This document shows, piece by piece, positions 1 through 8,220 of a stretch of 64,000 bases of DNA. Each line of letters opens with the position of its first letter. Position 1 is the stretch's first letter. The notes under the pieces were generated by a model, which saw only the letters and a list, made by a program, of their open reading frames with translations, was not told the origin of the DNA and ran no database searches. Position numbers and translations under genes: made by a program. This stretch comes from JAFGPL01 sp046485045 (GTDB lineage: Bacteria; Bacteroidota; Bacteroidia; Bacteroidales; UBA10428). Location: positions 16,409 through 80,408 of the forward strand of contig JAWOHT010000133.1 of NCBI GenBank assembly GCA_046485045.1. Reading direction: 5' to 3'.

Positions 1-1164
1 ACCTATATTGGCGCCATGCCCGGCAGAATTATCCAAAACCTGAAAAAAGCCAAATCTGCCAATCCGGTTTTTGTGCTCGACGAAATTGATAAAGTAGGCA
101 AAGATTTTCACGGCGACCCTTCATCGGCGCTGCTCGAAGTGCTCGATCCAGAACAAAACAATAACTTCTACGACAATTATCTCGAGATAGAGTTCGACCT
201 CTCGAAAGTAATGTTTATTGCTACTGCCAACACATCATTCTCGATACATCCTGCCCTGCGCGACCGCATGGAGACGATTGACCTGAGCGGGTACATTCTC
301 GAAGAAAAAGTAGAAATTGCCAGAAAGCACCTTATCCCGAAGCAGCTTAAAGATCATGGCCTGGTAAAAAACCATCTGGTATTATCAAAAAACACGCTCG
401 ATTTTATCATTGATAATTATTCACGCGAATCGGGGGTGCGTGAGCTCGATAAAACACTGGCAAAAATTGCCAGGATTATCGCACGCAAAATTGCCCTTGA
501 TGAGAAGTATGACAAAAACCTGTCTAAAGATGACATTATTAAAATTCTTGGCTCGCCAAAATACCTGAAAGAAAAATATGCAGGCAACGATTTTGCCGGT
601 GTGGTAACCGGACTGGCATGGACATCGGTGGGCGGGGAAATACTTTTCGTTGAAACAAGCCTGAGCAAAGGAAAAGGAACACTCACCATTACCGGTAACC
701 TGGGAGATGTGATGAAAGAATCGGCAGTGATAGCGCTTGAGTATGTTAAATCGCATGCCGAAGTTCTTGGTATCAATTCTGAGATTTTTGAAAAATGGAA
801 CTTCCATATTCATGTACCCGAAGGGGCAATACCCAAAGACGGCCCTTCAGCCGGCATTACCATGGTTACCTCAATAGCTTCGGCCGTAACGCAACGAAAA
901 GTCAAAGGCAGCCTGGCCATGACCGGGGAAATAACATTAAGGGGGAAAGTCTTGCCGGTAGGTGGTATAAAAGAGAAGATACTTGCAGCCAAACGTGCCG
1001 ATATTAAAGAGATTATCCTGTCAGTTGAAAACAAGAAAGATATTGAAGAAATCAACGAGATCTACCTGAAAGGGTTGAAATTTCATTTTGTGAACAATAT
1101 TATGGAAGTGCTTGATATCGCGCTGTTAAATCAAACCGTTTCCAATGCCAGAAAGTTCGAATAA
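1..1164 (+). CDS. lon: ATP-dependent Lon protease, C-terminal part (5' end cut by window)
   Basis: The frame is open from base 1 and reads into TYIGAMPGRIIQ, a conserved stretch of the Lon AAA+ module, so the true start lies outside the window. 387 codons remain. They cover the second half of the ATPase domain (VFVLDEIDKVG, a Walker B-type segment, then sensor region) and the whole C-terminal peptidase domain. The catalytic serine sits in DGPSAGIT (codon 847-849) and the paired lysine in GGIKEKILAAKRA (codon 970-972), so the protease dyad is intact. Lon degrades damaged and regulatory proteins in the cytoplasm. No terminator was recognised in the 150 bases after the stop. Confidence 0.97.
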   Translation, partial: TYIGAMPGRIIQNLKKAKSANPVFVLDEIDKVGKDFHGDPSSALLEVLDPEQNNNFYDNYLEIEFDLSKVMFIATANTSFSIHPALRDRMETIDLSGYILEEKVEIARKHLIPKQLKDHGLVKNHLVLSKNTLDFIIDNYSRESGVRELDKTLAKIARIIARKIALDEKYDKNLSKDDIIKILGSPKYLKEKYAGNDFAGVVTGLAWTSVGGEILFVETSLSKGKGTLTITGNLGDVMKESAVIALEYVKSHAEVLGINSEIFEKWNFHIHVPEGAIPKDGPSAGITMVTSIASAVTQRKVKGSLAMTGEITLRGKVLPVGGIKEKILAAKRADIKEIILSVENKKDIEEINEIYLKGLKFHFVNNIMEVLDIALLNQTVSNARKFE

Positions 1165-1314
1165 TCAGTAGGGGTGAATTTTACTTTTTGTTTTTATCCG
1201 GATTTTCTTTAACTTCATTACCTAATACCGGAAAATTCAAGAAAACGATGTCCGCACATCAGGATTTCTGTAGTTATCCGGAAGTTTATACTATAACACA
1301 AAAATCAACACATT

Positions 1315-3360
1315 ATGAATGTATTTCGCAATCTTCGTATTGGTCAGAGATTAATCTTTGTCCTTGGCTTAATCGCTTCTCTAACAATTTGCACCATGGG
1401 TGCCTTTATCTACATCATTCAAAAAAATAACCTTGCCAGAAATGCAAACAGCACGATGAAAGAACAGGTAAACGATGTTGTTTCTTATATCGAAGCTCAG
1501 GCCGGCGGCAACCTCGAACTTGTATCTTCGGCCACCGCTTTAGTAAATGAGATGATACTTAACCGGGGAACATTTGATTTGGATATTAATAATATGACAG
1601 ATGTAAAAGTGGTGCATCAGCTTGACAAATCTTCAAAACAGGTTAAGCTGCCGGAAATAAATTTTAACGGGGCAGCCTTATACAACACCACCGAATTGGT
1701 TGATATGATAGGTAGCCTCACCCGGGCAACTGCCACCCTTTTTCAGAGATTTGATGAGGGTTATGTACGTATTTCAACCAACGTGAAAACCGAAACAGGA
1801 GAAAGGGCTGTAAACACATATATCCCCAATTCGAGCCCGGTAATAAAGGCCATAGAAAAAGGGGAATTATATCTCGGAAGGGCTTATGTAGTCAGCGAAT
1901 GGCATTATGCAGCCTATAAGCCCATTGCAATTAACGGCATTGTGCAGGCAATGTTATACATAGGTATTTCGGAAAAGAAAAACCTGCCAGCAATAAAAAA
2001 CCACCTGTTTTCTAAAAAGTACTTTGAGTCTGGCTATCCATATATTGTTAATTCAAAAGGAGATATAATTGTACACCCTTCAAAGGAAGGACAAAATATC
2101 GCACACGAACAATTCTTTAAAAGCATTGCAGAAAATGCCGTCAAAGAAGGCATAGTTGAACACATACAGGATGGAAGGAAAAAAATTGACTTTTATAAAT
2201 ATTGCGAAGCCATTGATAGTTATGTTGTAGCCTCCATTGACAAAAAAGAATACATAAGCGCAAGCACAGGCACACGCAATGTTACAATTGTATCGGCTGT
2301 TGCAGGTATCCTTATTTTATTACTGGCTATATCTGCCCTCGCCCGCTCTATTACAGCTTCGCTGAAAAAAGGGGTTGAATTTGCCAAACAGATTGCCGAC
2401 GGTAACCTAACCGCAACCATTGACATCAAGCAGGCAGATGAGGTGGGTGAACTTGCCGATTCCCTTCGTCATATGGCTTCAAAGATTCACGAGGTAGTTT
2501 CCACAGTCATCATCAGCTCTGTTAACATTGCCGGTGCAAGCCAGCAAATAACAGGAGGCGCCATGCAAATTTCGCAGGGTGCCAGTGAACAGGCCGGCTC
2601 TACCGAAGAAGTTTCCTCATCAATGGAAGAGATGACCAGTACCATACAACAAAATGCCGACAATGCCAAATCTACAGTAGAGATATCCTTAAAAGCTGCA
2701 TCGGGCATGGAAGCGATGAACAGTGCCGGTAAAGAAAGCATCAGCTCTATTCGGAATATCGCCACCAGGATTTCCATAATTAACGATATCGCATTTCAGA
2801 CAAACATTCTGGCCCTTAATGCAGCAGTTGAAGCAGCCCGCGCAGGTGAATACGGCAGAGGGTTTGCTGTGGTGGCATCTGAAGTAAGAAAACTCGCTGA
2901 AAGGAGCAAAATGGCCGCCGACGAAATAATTCAGCTTACCAATACAAGCCTGAAGGTTACAGAGCAAACCAGCAAATTGCTTGATGAATTGTTGCCCGAA
3001 ATTTTAAAAACAGCCGAAATGATAAAGGAAATAGCCGCTGCAAGCGAGGAACAGCATACAGGAGCAGACCAGGTAAATATGGCCATGCAGCAACTGAATA
3101 TGGTAACCCAGCAAAATGCAGGCTCGGCAGAAGAGCTTTCTTCGAGTGCCGAACAATTGTTCGAAGAAGCCAATCAGCTAAAAGAGGTTATTACTTTCTT
3201 TAAGATAGATAATGGCAAAAACAAGCTAAAAACCACCCCAAAACAATTAAAGGACAATAAGAATAAATCTGAACTTAATACCTACCCCCTAAAACCAGAG
3301 CGGGATAAAAAACTCTCAATAATAGAAAACGAAGTAGAACCGGGATTTGAACGTTTTTAA
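1315..3360 (+). CDS. Methyl-accepting chemotaxis protein with periplasmic Cache-type sensor
   Basis: 681 residues with classic chemoreceptor order: a first membrane helix at about 13-35, a periplasmic sensing region at about 40-320 whose spacing and composition fit a Cache-like module, a second helix at about 323-345, a HAMP domain at about 346-398, then a long helical signalling domain. The highly conserved hairpin tip (AFQTNILALNAAVEAARAGE) lies near residues 490-515. Such receptors pass ligand information to CheA/CheW. No other che gene is present here, so the signalling partners must lie elsewhere. There is no clear C-terminal CheR-docking pentapeptide. The ligand cannot be read from sequence. 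The nrfHA operon follows, but a small opposing gene separates them, so a link to nitrite sensing is only speculation. Confidence 0.93.
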   Translation: MNVFRNLRIGQRLIFVLGLIASLTICTMGAFIYIIQKNNLARNANSTMKEQVNDVVSYIEAQAGGNLELVSSATALVNEMILNRGTFDLDINNMTDVKVVHQLDKSSKQVKLPEINFNGAALYNTTELVDMIGSLTRATATLFQRFDEGYVRISTNVKTETGERAVNTYIPNSSPVIKAIEKGELYLGRAYVVSEWHYAAYKPIAINGIVQAMLYIGISEKKNLPAIKNHLFSKKYFESGYPYIVNSKGDIIVHPSKEGQNIAHEQFFKSIAENAVKEGIVEHIQDGRKKIDFYKYCEAIDSYVVASIDKKEYISASTGTRNVTIVSAVAGILILLLAISALARSITASLKKGVEFAKQIADGNLTATIDIKQADEVGELADSLRHMASKIHEVVSTVIISSVNIAGASQQITGGAMQISQGASEQAGSTEEVSSSMEEMTSTIQQNADNAKSTVEISLKAASGMEAMNSAGKESISSIRNIATRISIINDIAFQTNILALNAAVEAARAGEYGRGFAVVASEVRKLAERSKMAADEIIQLTNTSLKVTEQTSKLLDELLPEILKTAEMIKEIAAASEEQHTGADQVNMAMQQLNMVTQQNAGSAEELSSSAEQLFEEANQLKEVITFFKIDNGKNKLKTTPKQLKDNKNKSELNTYPLKPERDKKLSIIENEVEPGFERF

Positions 3361-3408
3361 CCAACGTTGTTCATTTGAGCCAATACCGCCAAAAGCCTCA
3401 AGGTGGGT

Positions 3409-3591
3409 CTAATATACCATCTCACATTTTTCCAGGAGTTGGCATATTTTTCTTTCAAGTTCTGAAATCTCCATTTTCATTCTGGAAGTAGCGGTGCCAT
3501 CTTTTTCCAACTCCCGGATAAACTGCTTCAACATAATAATATGCCGCTGGTGTTCAAGAATTTTTTTGATCAGAATTTTTCTTTCTTCCAT
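3409..3591 (-). CDS. Small charged helical protein, unknown function
   Basis: A 60-residue frame on the minus strand between the chemoreceptor and nrfH. It is rich in Lys, Glu, Leu and Ile with near-heptad spacing (KKILEHQRHIIMLKQFIRELEKDG, then ISELERKICQLLEKCE), which suggests two short amphipathic helices or a coiled-coil hairpin. There is no signal peptide or membrane helix and I recognise no family. It does not overlap a gene on the other strand, which makes it more credible than a chance frame, but there is no homology evidence. Confidence 0.4.
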   Translation of the reverse strand: MEERKILIKKILEHQRHIIMLKQFIRELEKDGTATSRMKMEISELERKICQLLEKCEMVY

Positions 3592-3777
3592 AAATATAAG
3601 ATTTAAGTGGATGTTTTAAAGTATGGTAATGTCTTTGTACGCAAGCTATTGAAAAGAGTTGTATCAAAAGCCATATTTTTTTTTGACCTGCTTGTTTCTA
3701 TTTAGACTGAATACATATAGTACTGGTTTCTTAAACTTTTAAGATTTTGACCTAATTTTGATTTAAGTCAGGAAAAC

Positions 3778-4362
3778 ATGATAAGGATTTTGAAAAGGTT
3801 TATGCCGCCAGACAACTGGAAATTTCCGGTAATTATTATTTTCGGTATCTTCTGTGGTTTAGGGTTATTTACTGTGTATGTCTCTAAAGCGCCATCTTAT
3901 CTTTCAGACAACCCGAAAACATGTGTCAACTGCCATATTATGGCGCCACAGTATGCCACGTGGTCACACAGTTCACACAGGGAAAATACCCATTGCAACG
4001 ATTGTCATGTACCCCAGAATAATGCCATTAACAAATACTATTTTAAGGCAAAAGACGGCCTGAGGCATGCCACCATTTTTACCCTCAGGGCCGAACCACA
4101 GGTAATACAAATAAAAGAAGAAGGGAGAGATGCCGTGCATACCAACTGTATCAGGTGCCACGATCATCTTCTTACCGATGCAAAAATGCTTAACTATAAC
4201 AAAGACTTTAACAGTAAGCGTAAAGAACGGTTATGCCAGGATTGTCATCGTGAAACACCACATGGCAGGGTAAACAGCCTGGCCAGCGCCCCCTGGGCAA
4301 GGGCACCACTGCCCGAAAGCCCTGTTCCTGCATGGCTTAAAAAAACGATGAAGAATGACTAA
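3778..4362 (+). CDS. nrfH: Cytochrome c nitrite reductase small subunit NrfH (tetraheme quinol dehydrogenase)
   Basis: 194 residues: one N-terminal membrane anchor (about 17-35) and four CXXCH heme-binding motifs at residues 49-53 (CVNCH), 73-77 (CNDCH), 124-128 (CIRCH) and 153-157 (CQDCH). NrfH takes electrons from the menaquinol pool and passes them to NrfA on the outer face of the cytoplasmic membrane. nrfA starts 17 bases after the stop, so the two form an operon. An AGGAAA sequence precedes the ATG. A TAATTTTG element at 3753-3760 fits the Bacteroidota -7 consensus, but its -33 partner is poor. Confidence 0.97.
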   Translation: MIRILKRFMPPDNWKFPVIIIFGIFCGLGLFTVYVSKAPSYLSDNPKTCVNCHIMAPQYATWSHSSHRENTHCNDCHVPQNNAINKYYFKAKDGLRHATIFTLRAEPQVIQIKEEGRDAVHTNCIRCHDHLLTDAKMLNYNKDFNSKRKERLCQDCHRETPHGRVNSLASAPWARAPLPESPVPAWLKKTMKND

Positions 4363-4379
4363 AAAACCCAAATAATACA

Positions 4380-5885
4380 ATGAAATCAATAACAGAACAG
4401 ATTAAGCAAAAACCCTGGATTGGATGGTTGTTATTCTTTGCTACAATAGTAATCGTTTTTATGTTAGGTTTACTCGCCTCTTCTATTGTTGAAAGGCGGG
4501 CCGAAGCAGTATTTGCTTATACCCCGCAGGTTGATTACCCCGACTGGGAACCGCGCAATGAAAAATGGGGTGAGAATTTCCCTCGTGAATATCAGTCATA
4601 TATGAAAACTGCCGATACCGGTTTCAAAAGCAAATACAATGGCAGCGCGATGATTGACATGCTTGAGGAAGATCCCAGGCTTGTGGTGTTATGGGCAGGA
4701 TATCCCTTTTCCAAAGATTATAACCAGGGCAGGGGTCATTATTATGCAGTTACCGATGTGAGAAATACCCTGAGGATTGGAGCCCCTGCAGAAGATAAAC
4801 CAAGTCCGATGCCGAATACCTGCTGGACATGTAAAAGTCCCGATGTTCCCAGGTTAATGTCTGAAACAGGTATCGCAGCATTCTATAAGGGCACTCTTGA
4901 TGAAAAAGGCCATGAAATCATCAATCCCATTGGTTGTGCCGATTGCCACGATGCAAAGACCATGAACCTGCGAATTTCAAGGCCTGCCCTTATCGAAGCC
5001 TTTGAACGCACCGGCAGGGATATCACGAAGGCATCGCACCAGGAGATGCGCAGTCTGGTTTGCGCGCAGTGCCATGTAGAATATTATTTCAACAAGAAAA
5101 AAATTGAAGGTGTACAATACCTCACGCTCCCGTGGGATGATGGCATTACCGCCGATGACATGGAAAACTATTATGACAATATTGAGTTTGCAGACTGGAC
5201 ACATGCCATGAGCAAAACACCTATGCTAAAGGCCCAGCATCCCGATTATGAGATTTTCACCACCGGAATCCACTATGAACGCGGTGTGGCCTGTGCCGAT
5301 TGCCATATGCCATATAAAAGCGAGGGCGGACAAAAATTTACCGACCACCACATACAAAGCCCGCTCAACAATGTTACCAACTCATGCCAGGTATGCCACC
5401 GCGAAGAAACCTCGAAACTTATTGCCGATGTATACAGCCGGCAGGATAAACTTATTCAGAACAGGGACAAACTGGAAGAGCTGCTCGTAAGGGCCCACAA
5501 CGAAGCCAAAGTGGCCTTGGAACTCGGCGCCAAAGAACAACAGATGAAAGAGATACAGAAACTTATACGCCACTCGCAGTGGCGGTGGGATTACGTCGCA
5601 GCAAGCCATGGAGCGGCATTTCACGCCCCGGTAGAATCAGGCCGTGTTCTGTCAACCGGAATTGCAAAGGCCGGTGAGGCCCGTATTCAACTCGCCCGGT
5701 TGCTTGCCAGCCTGGGGCACAACAAAGAGATCGCCTACCCCGATATTTCGACAAAAGCCAAAGCCCAGGCTTTTATAGGTCTCGATATGGCCATGCTGAA
5801 TGCCGAAAAAGATGAGTTCATTAAAAACATTGTCCCCAAATGGATTGAAGAAGGCCGGAAAAGAGAACAGGGATGGGATAAATAA
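4380..5885 (+). CDS. nrfA: Ammonia-forming cytochrome c nitrite reductase NrfA (pentaheme)
   Basis: 501 residues. A hydrophobic N-terminal segment (about 13-35) exports or anchors the protein. Heme motifs are CWTCK at 148-152, the lysine-ligated active-site heme that defines NrfA, followed by CADCH 186-190, CAQCH 228-232, CADCH 305-309 and CQVCH 336-340. The enzyme reduces nitrite to ammonium with six electrons in the periplasm, with NrfH as electron donor and membrane anchor. It supports anaerobic respiration or nitrite detoxification. Length and motif order are normal for the family. Confidence 0.98.
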   Translation: MKSITEQIKQKPWIGWLLFFATIVIVFMLGLLASSIVERRAEAVFAYTPQVDYPDWEPRNEKWGENFPREYQSYMKTADTGFKSKYNGSAMIDMLEEDPRLVVLWAGYPFSKDYNQGRGHYYAVTDVRNTLRIGAPAEDKPSPMPNTCWTCKSPDVPRLMSETGIAAFYKGTLDEKGHEIINPIGCADCHDAKTMNLRISRPALIEAFERTGRDITKASHQEMRSLVCAQCHVEYYFNKKKIEGVQYLTLPWDDGITADDMENYYDNIEFADWTHAMSKTPMLKAQHPDYEIFTTGIHYERGVACADCHMPYKSEGGQKFTDHHIQSPLNNVTNSCQVCHREETSKLIADVYSRQDKLIQNRDKLEELLVRAHNEAKVALELGAKEQQMKEIQKLIRHSQWRWDYVAASHGAAFHAPVESGRVLSTGIAKAGEARIQLARLLASLGHNKEIAYPDISTKAKAQAFIGLDMAMLNAEKDEFIKNIVPKWIEEGRKREQGWDK

Positions 5886-5940
5886 AACACATTGAATTTT
5901 TTGATTTGTTGTGGATATTGGTACGTTTAGCAATAATGCC

Positions 5941-6387
5941 ATGAAACAGATAAACATGAGAATATTGACCCTACTAGCTATCTTTTTTGCAGGATGTTCA
6001 ACAACTTCAAAGGTAACTACAGCCGATAAAACTCGAGAAGACTTAAGAGACGTTTTTATATTGACAATTCTAGCCCGAGACTATTTAAGAAACACAGACA
6101 AACTAGATTTTGACCTTGAAAAATTAATTGAGTATGATAGTTTATGCAGAATTTCAAAAAATTTTGAGAAAGTTGAACTAATATATCGTGGAGGGCATAT
6201 AGCCATTCAATATAAATTCTCAAAAATGCGAGATTACAAAATTGAATTTACAGAAAATGAAAAGCAGATGAAAGAATTTTGGAGGGTAATTGAGAAAAAA
6301 AATGTTGGTGATTTCGATGGTGAAATCCAATTTGAGTATGGAGAAAGATTTTACAACTTCAGAAAAATTATTATTAAGAATCAATAA
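5941..6387 (+). CDS. Small lipoprotein of unknown function (cassette-like gene)
   Basis: The ATG at 5941 gives a lipoprotein signal peptide, with hydrophobic ILTLLAIFFA followed by the lipobox cysteine in FAGCSTT. An upstream in-frame GTG at 5911 would add ten residues in front of it and is less likely. The mature part, about 130 residues, is rich in Lys, Glu, Phe and Tyr and has no recognised domain. The gene is visibly more AT-rich than nrfA. It is followed 11 bases after its stop by a large imperfect palindrome (6399-6526). An ACGTT sequence occurs both just upstream (5923-5927) and at the far end of the palindrome (6521-6525). This arrangement resembles a mobile gene cassette. Confidence 0.6.
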   Translation: MKQINMRILTLLAIFFAGCSTTSKVTTADKTREDLRDVFILTILARDYLRNTDKLDFDLEKLIEYDSLCRISKNFEKVELIYRGGHIAIQYKFSKMRDYKIEFTENEKQMKEFWRVIEKKNVGDFDGEIQFEYGERFYNFRKIIIKNQ

Positions 6388-6398
6388 GGCACAGTTGC

Positions 6399-6526
6399 TA
6401 ACAAGCTATATAGTGCAGCGGGGCGATACGTTCCGCATCCAGCATTCCGTCTCCGTTTCAGCATTTTCAACGGTGGACAAAAACGCGTTCCCAAATCCCC
6501 GTCGACACCATATTGCAAGACGTTAT
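6399..6526. repeat. Large imperfect palindrome ending in TAAC ... GTTA (attC-like candidate)
   Basis: The left arm begins TAAC (6399-6402) and the right arm ends GTTA (6523-6526). Reading the right arm on the other strand gives TAACGTCTTGCAATATGG, which aligns loosely with the left arm TAACAAGCTATATAGTG. Both arms then reach a CGGGG block. This layout, AAC and GTT triplets at the ends of a partly self-complementary segment of about 130 bases directly after a small orphan gene, is like the attC sites of gene cassettes. The flanking heptamers fit the RYYYAAC/GTTRRRY rule only partly. No integrase is in the window. Confidence 0.4.
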
Positions 6527-6537
6527 GAATGTGTGTT

Positions 6538-6660
6538 TGTCATCCTGAACAGTAGTGAAGGATCTTCTACTATGTAATGACTGTTTTAAAGAGACGCTTC
6601 CTTCGTCAGCATGACAAAGTCATTCCGGGATGCTTCACTATTTTTCAGCATGATAAAAGG
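6538..6660. repeat. Degenerate TGTCAT-TGAAC-GTAGTGAAG intergenic repeat cluster
   Basis: Within the gene-free stretch 6388-6900, TTTGTCATCCTGAACAGTAG is followed by TGAAGGATCTTCTAC, and an inverted, decayed relative (GTCAGCATGACAAAG) ends near 6620. A further partial copy (TCATTCCGGGATGCTTCAC) follows. The same motif pair recurs at 58849-58920, so this is a dispersed family. Its self-complementary layout suggests small hairpin-forming repeats rather than coding sequence. Confidence 0.5.
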
Positions 6661-6740
6661 TATAAAGAATCTTCTGACTGCTTCATGAAGATGCTACGTA
6701 TTCAACAATACCCGAAACCTTAAACCATTAACCTCCCATA

Positions 6741-6780
6741 CCTTTGCGTACCTTTGCGCGGACTTTGTGCAACTTTGCGA
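6741..6780 (+). repeat. Tandem CCTTTGCG-type short repeats
   Basis: Four imperfect copies of a CTTTGCG-like unit lie in a row (CCTTTGCGTA, CCTTTGCGCG, ACTTTGTGCA, ACTTTGCGAA), at a period of 10 to 11 bases. An inverse-orientation relative lies at 8105-8131. The remaining 120 bases before the DUF3098 gene are very AT-rich and hold no further recognised feature. Confidence 0.55.
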
Positions 6781-6900
6781 ATTAGCCGGAAAAACTCATT
6801 TTAACCTTTTTTCCATAATTTTTTAAAAATTTTAGAAAAAACAATTCAATATTTGAACGTTTCATTTTTTAAGGTGTACAGATTGTAAACGATTTAAAAA

Positions 6901-7110
6901 ATGGCCGTAAAAATAAGAGTTTTCAATAAGCAGAATTATATCCTCCTCATCGTTGCGCTGCTGGTTATCATTGCAGGATATGCATTGATGGGTTCCAAAG
7001 TAAGCAGTAATTCACCCGAAGAAATCTATTCTTTTTCAAAAATAACCCTTGCCCCGGCATTGGTGATTGCAGGATATATTTTGTCGGTTTATTCAATTTT
7101 CAGAAAGTAA
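6901..7110 (+). CDS. DUF3098 small membrane protein
   Basis: 69 residues with two hydrophobic segments (about 14-30 and 49-65) separated by a polar loop ending in SFSKITLAPALVIAGYI, the hallmark stretch of the Bacteroidota family DUF3098. Function is unknown. In many relatives this gene sits in a cell-division/envelope operon (ftsX, uppP). Here it precedes an ECF sigma factor by 8 bases instead. Start chosen at the ATG directly after an AT-rich leader. Confidence 0.8.
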   Translation: MAVKIRVFNKQNYILLIVALLVIIAGYALMGSKVSSNSPEEIYSFSKITLAPALVIAGYILSVYSIFRK

Positions 7111-7118
7111 TTATCATC

Positions 7119-7694
7119 GTGAGCGAAGAAAAGGCTATTCATAATTATTCCGATGCCGAACTGATGACGCAGATTTGTTGTGCCAATACAATGGCATTTA
7201 ATGAACTGTACCGCCGATACAGCAGACGTATGCTTTATTATTTTTACCGGATGCTTGGAAATTCTGAAGATACAGCCCAGGATTTTCTCCAGGATCTTTT
7301 TTATAAGATCATTGATAAGCCTCATTTATATAACCCTGATCAAAAATTTTCAACATGGATTTTCTGCATCGCGCATAATATGTGCAAAAACGAATACAGG
7401 CGAAGAAATATCAGGCAAAATATCCGGCTGTCGTCTGAAAGTTTCAATGATCTGCCAGAGAATTATGAAACAGAGCAAGATTTAAGTGAGACAATTAATC
7501 TTATTTACCGTGAACTTGACCATCTGGGTGAAAGTCACAAGACAGCCTTTATTTTGAGATATCGTGAAGGATTTCAGGTTAATGAAATAAGCGAAGTCCT
7601 GAATCTCCCGGAAGGCACGGTAAAATCGAGATTGTTTTATGCACGCCGGTGCCTGGCCGATAAATTAAAAAAGAGTGTTGAAATGATGTATTAA
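7119..7694 (+). CDS. ECF-type RNA polymerase sigma factor
   Basis: 191 residues. Region 2 includes AFNELYRRYSRRMLYYFYRM and the DFLQDLFYKI core-binding helix at about residues 50-60. Region 4 carries the helix-turn-helix RYREGFQVNEISEVLNLPEG, then TVKSRLFYARRCL near 145-180. The start is a GTG 8 bases after the DUF3098 stop, so the genes are probably co-transcribed. ECF factors redirect RNA polymerase to small stress or transport regulons and are usually held by a membrane anti-sigma factor. The next gene, 16 bases downstream, is the natural candidate. Confidence 0.93.
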   Translation: MSEEKAIHNYSDAELMTQICCANTMAFNELYRRYSRRMLYYFYRMLGNSEDTAQDFLQDLFYKIIDKPHLYNPDQKFSTWIFCIAHNMCKNEYRRRNIRQNIRLSSESFNDLPENYETEQDLSETINLIYRELDHLGESHKTAFILRYREGFQVNEISEVLNLPEGTVKSRLFYARRCLADKLKKSVEMMY

Positions 7695-7710
7695 AAAAAA
7701 GCGCCTTAAA

Positions 7711-8052
7711 ATGAACGAAAACTTTTATACCGATTTATTAAGAAATGATCTTCAGCGACTCATGCCCGATGAAGGTATACAAAAACGACTGGAATATGCA
7801 ATGCAATTGAAAACCAGATCTATTCAACCTTCAGGAAACTCATTGCTGTTATCTTTAAAAAACTTTTTTACCCTCCGTCATTTTGCTATCAAAGCCGGTA
7901 TTATTACATCTTTATTGATCCTTACGATTATCTTTCGCGAAATGCCCGTGAATAAAACGATTCATTCCAAGAGCAGCATATTCGTTGCCGATAGTTCGCA
8001 TTGTGATTCATTGGCAGGTGAATATTGGGATTCAGTATCAAATGGAAAATAA
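7711..8052 (+). CDS. Single-pass membrane protein, candidate anti-sigma partner
   Basis: 113 residues: a soluble N-terminal segment (about 1-50) with NDLQRLMPDEGIQKRLEYAM, one membrane helix (about 56-75) and a short outer tail (about 77-113). The size, topology and position 16 bases after the ECF sigma gene fit an anti-sigma factor. It lacks the zinc-binding HXXXCXXC motif of ZAS-type anti-sigmas and I recognise no named domain. Role inferred from context. Confidence 0.55.
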   Translation: MNENFYTDLLRNDLQRLMPDEGIQKRLEYAMQLKTRSIQPSGNSLLLSLKNFFTLRHFAIKAGIITSLLILTIIFREMPVNKTIHSKSSIFVADSSHCDSLAGEYWDSVSNGK

Positions 8053-8104
8053 TAAAATATGTATTTTTTTTGATATCTATAATTTTGAAATTGAATAATT
8101 TCCC

Positions 8105-8131
8105 ACAAAGGCACAAAGCTCGCAAAGTAAA
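8105..8131 (-). repeat. Inverse copy of the CTTTGCG-type short repeat
   Basis: CACAAAGGCACAAAGC followed by TCGCAAAG on the plus strand is, read on the minus strand, CTTTGCGAGCTTTGTGCCTTTGTG. This is the same repeat type as 6741-6780. The two copies bracket the DUF3098-sigma-membrane protein cluster in opposite orientation. The gap 8053-8220 contains nothing else recognisable. Confidence 0.45.
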
Positions 8132-8220
8132 ATCTTTGTATTCCTGTTGGGTTATAGGGATGCTCCCAATATTTTTGATTCTGTAACTTCAAAGAGATAT
8201 TTACTTAAAAAAGTTTTATA

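Noticed and set aside
6290..6577. 95-codon plus-strand frame running from the lipoprotein gene into the palindrome
   Set aside because: It is an out-of-frame extension through a repeat structure with no protein features.
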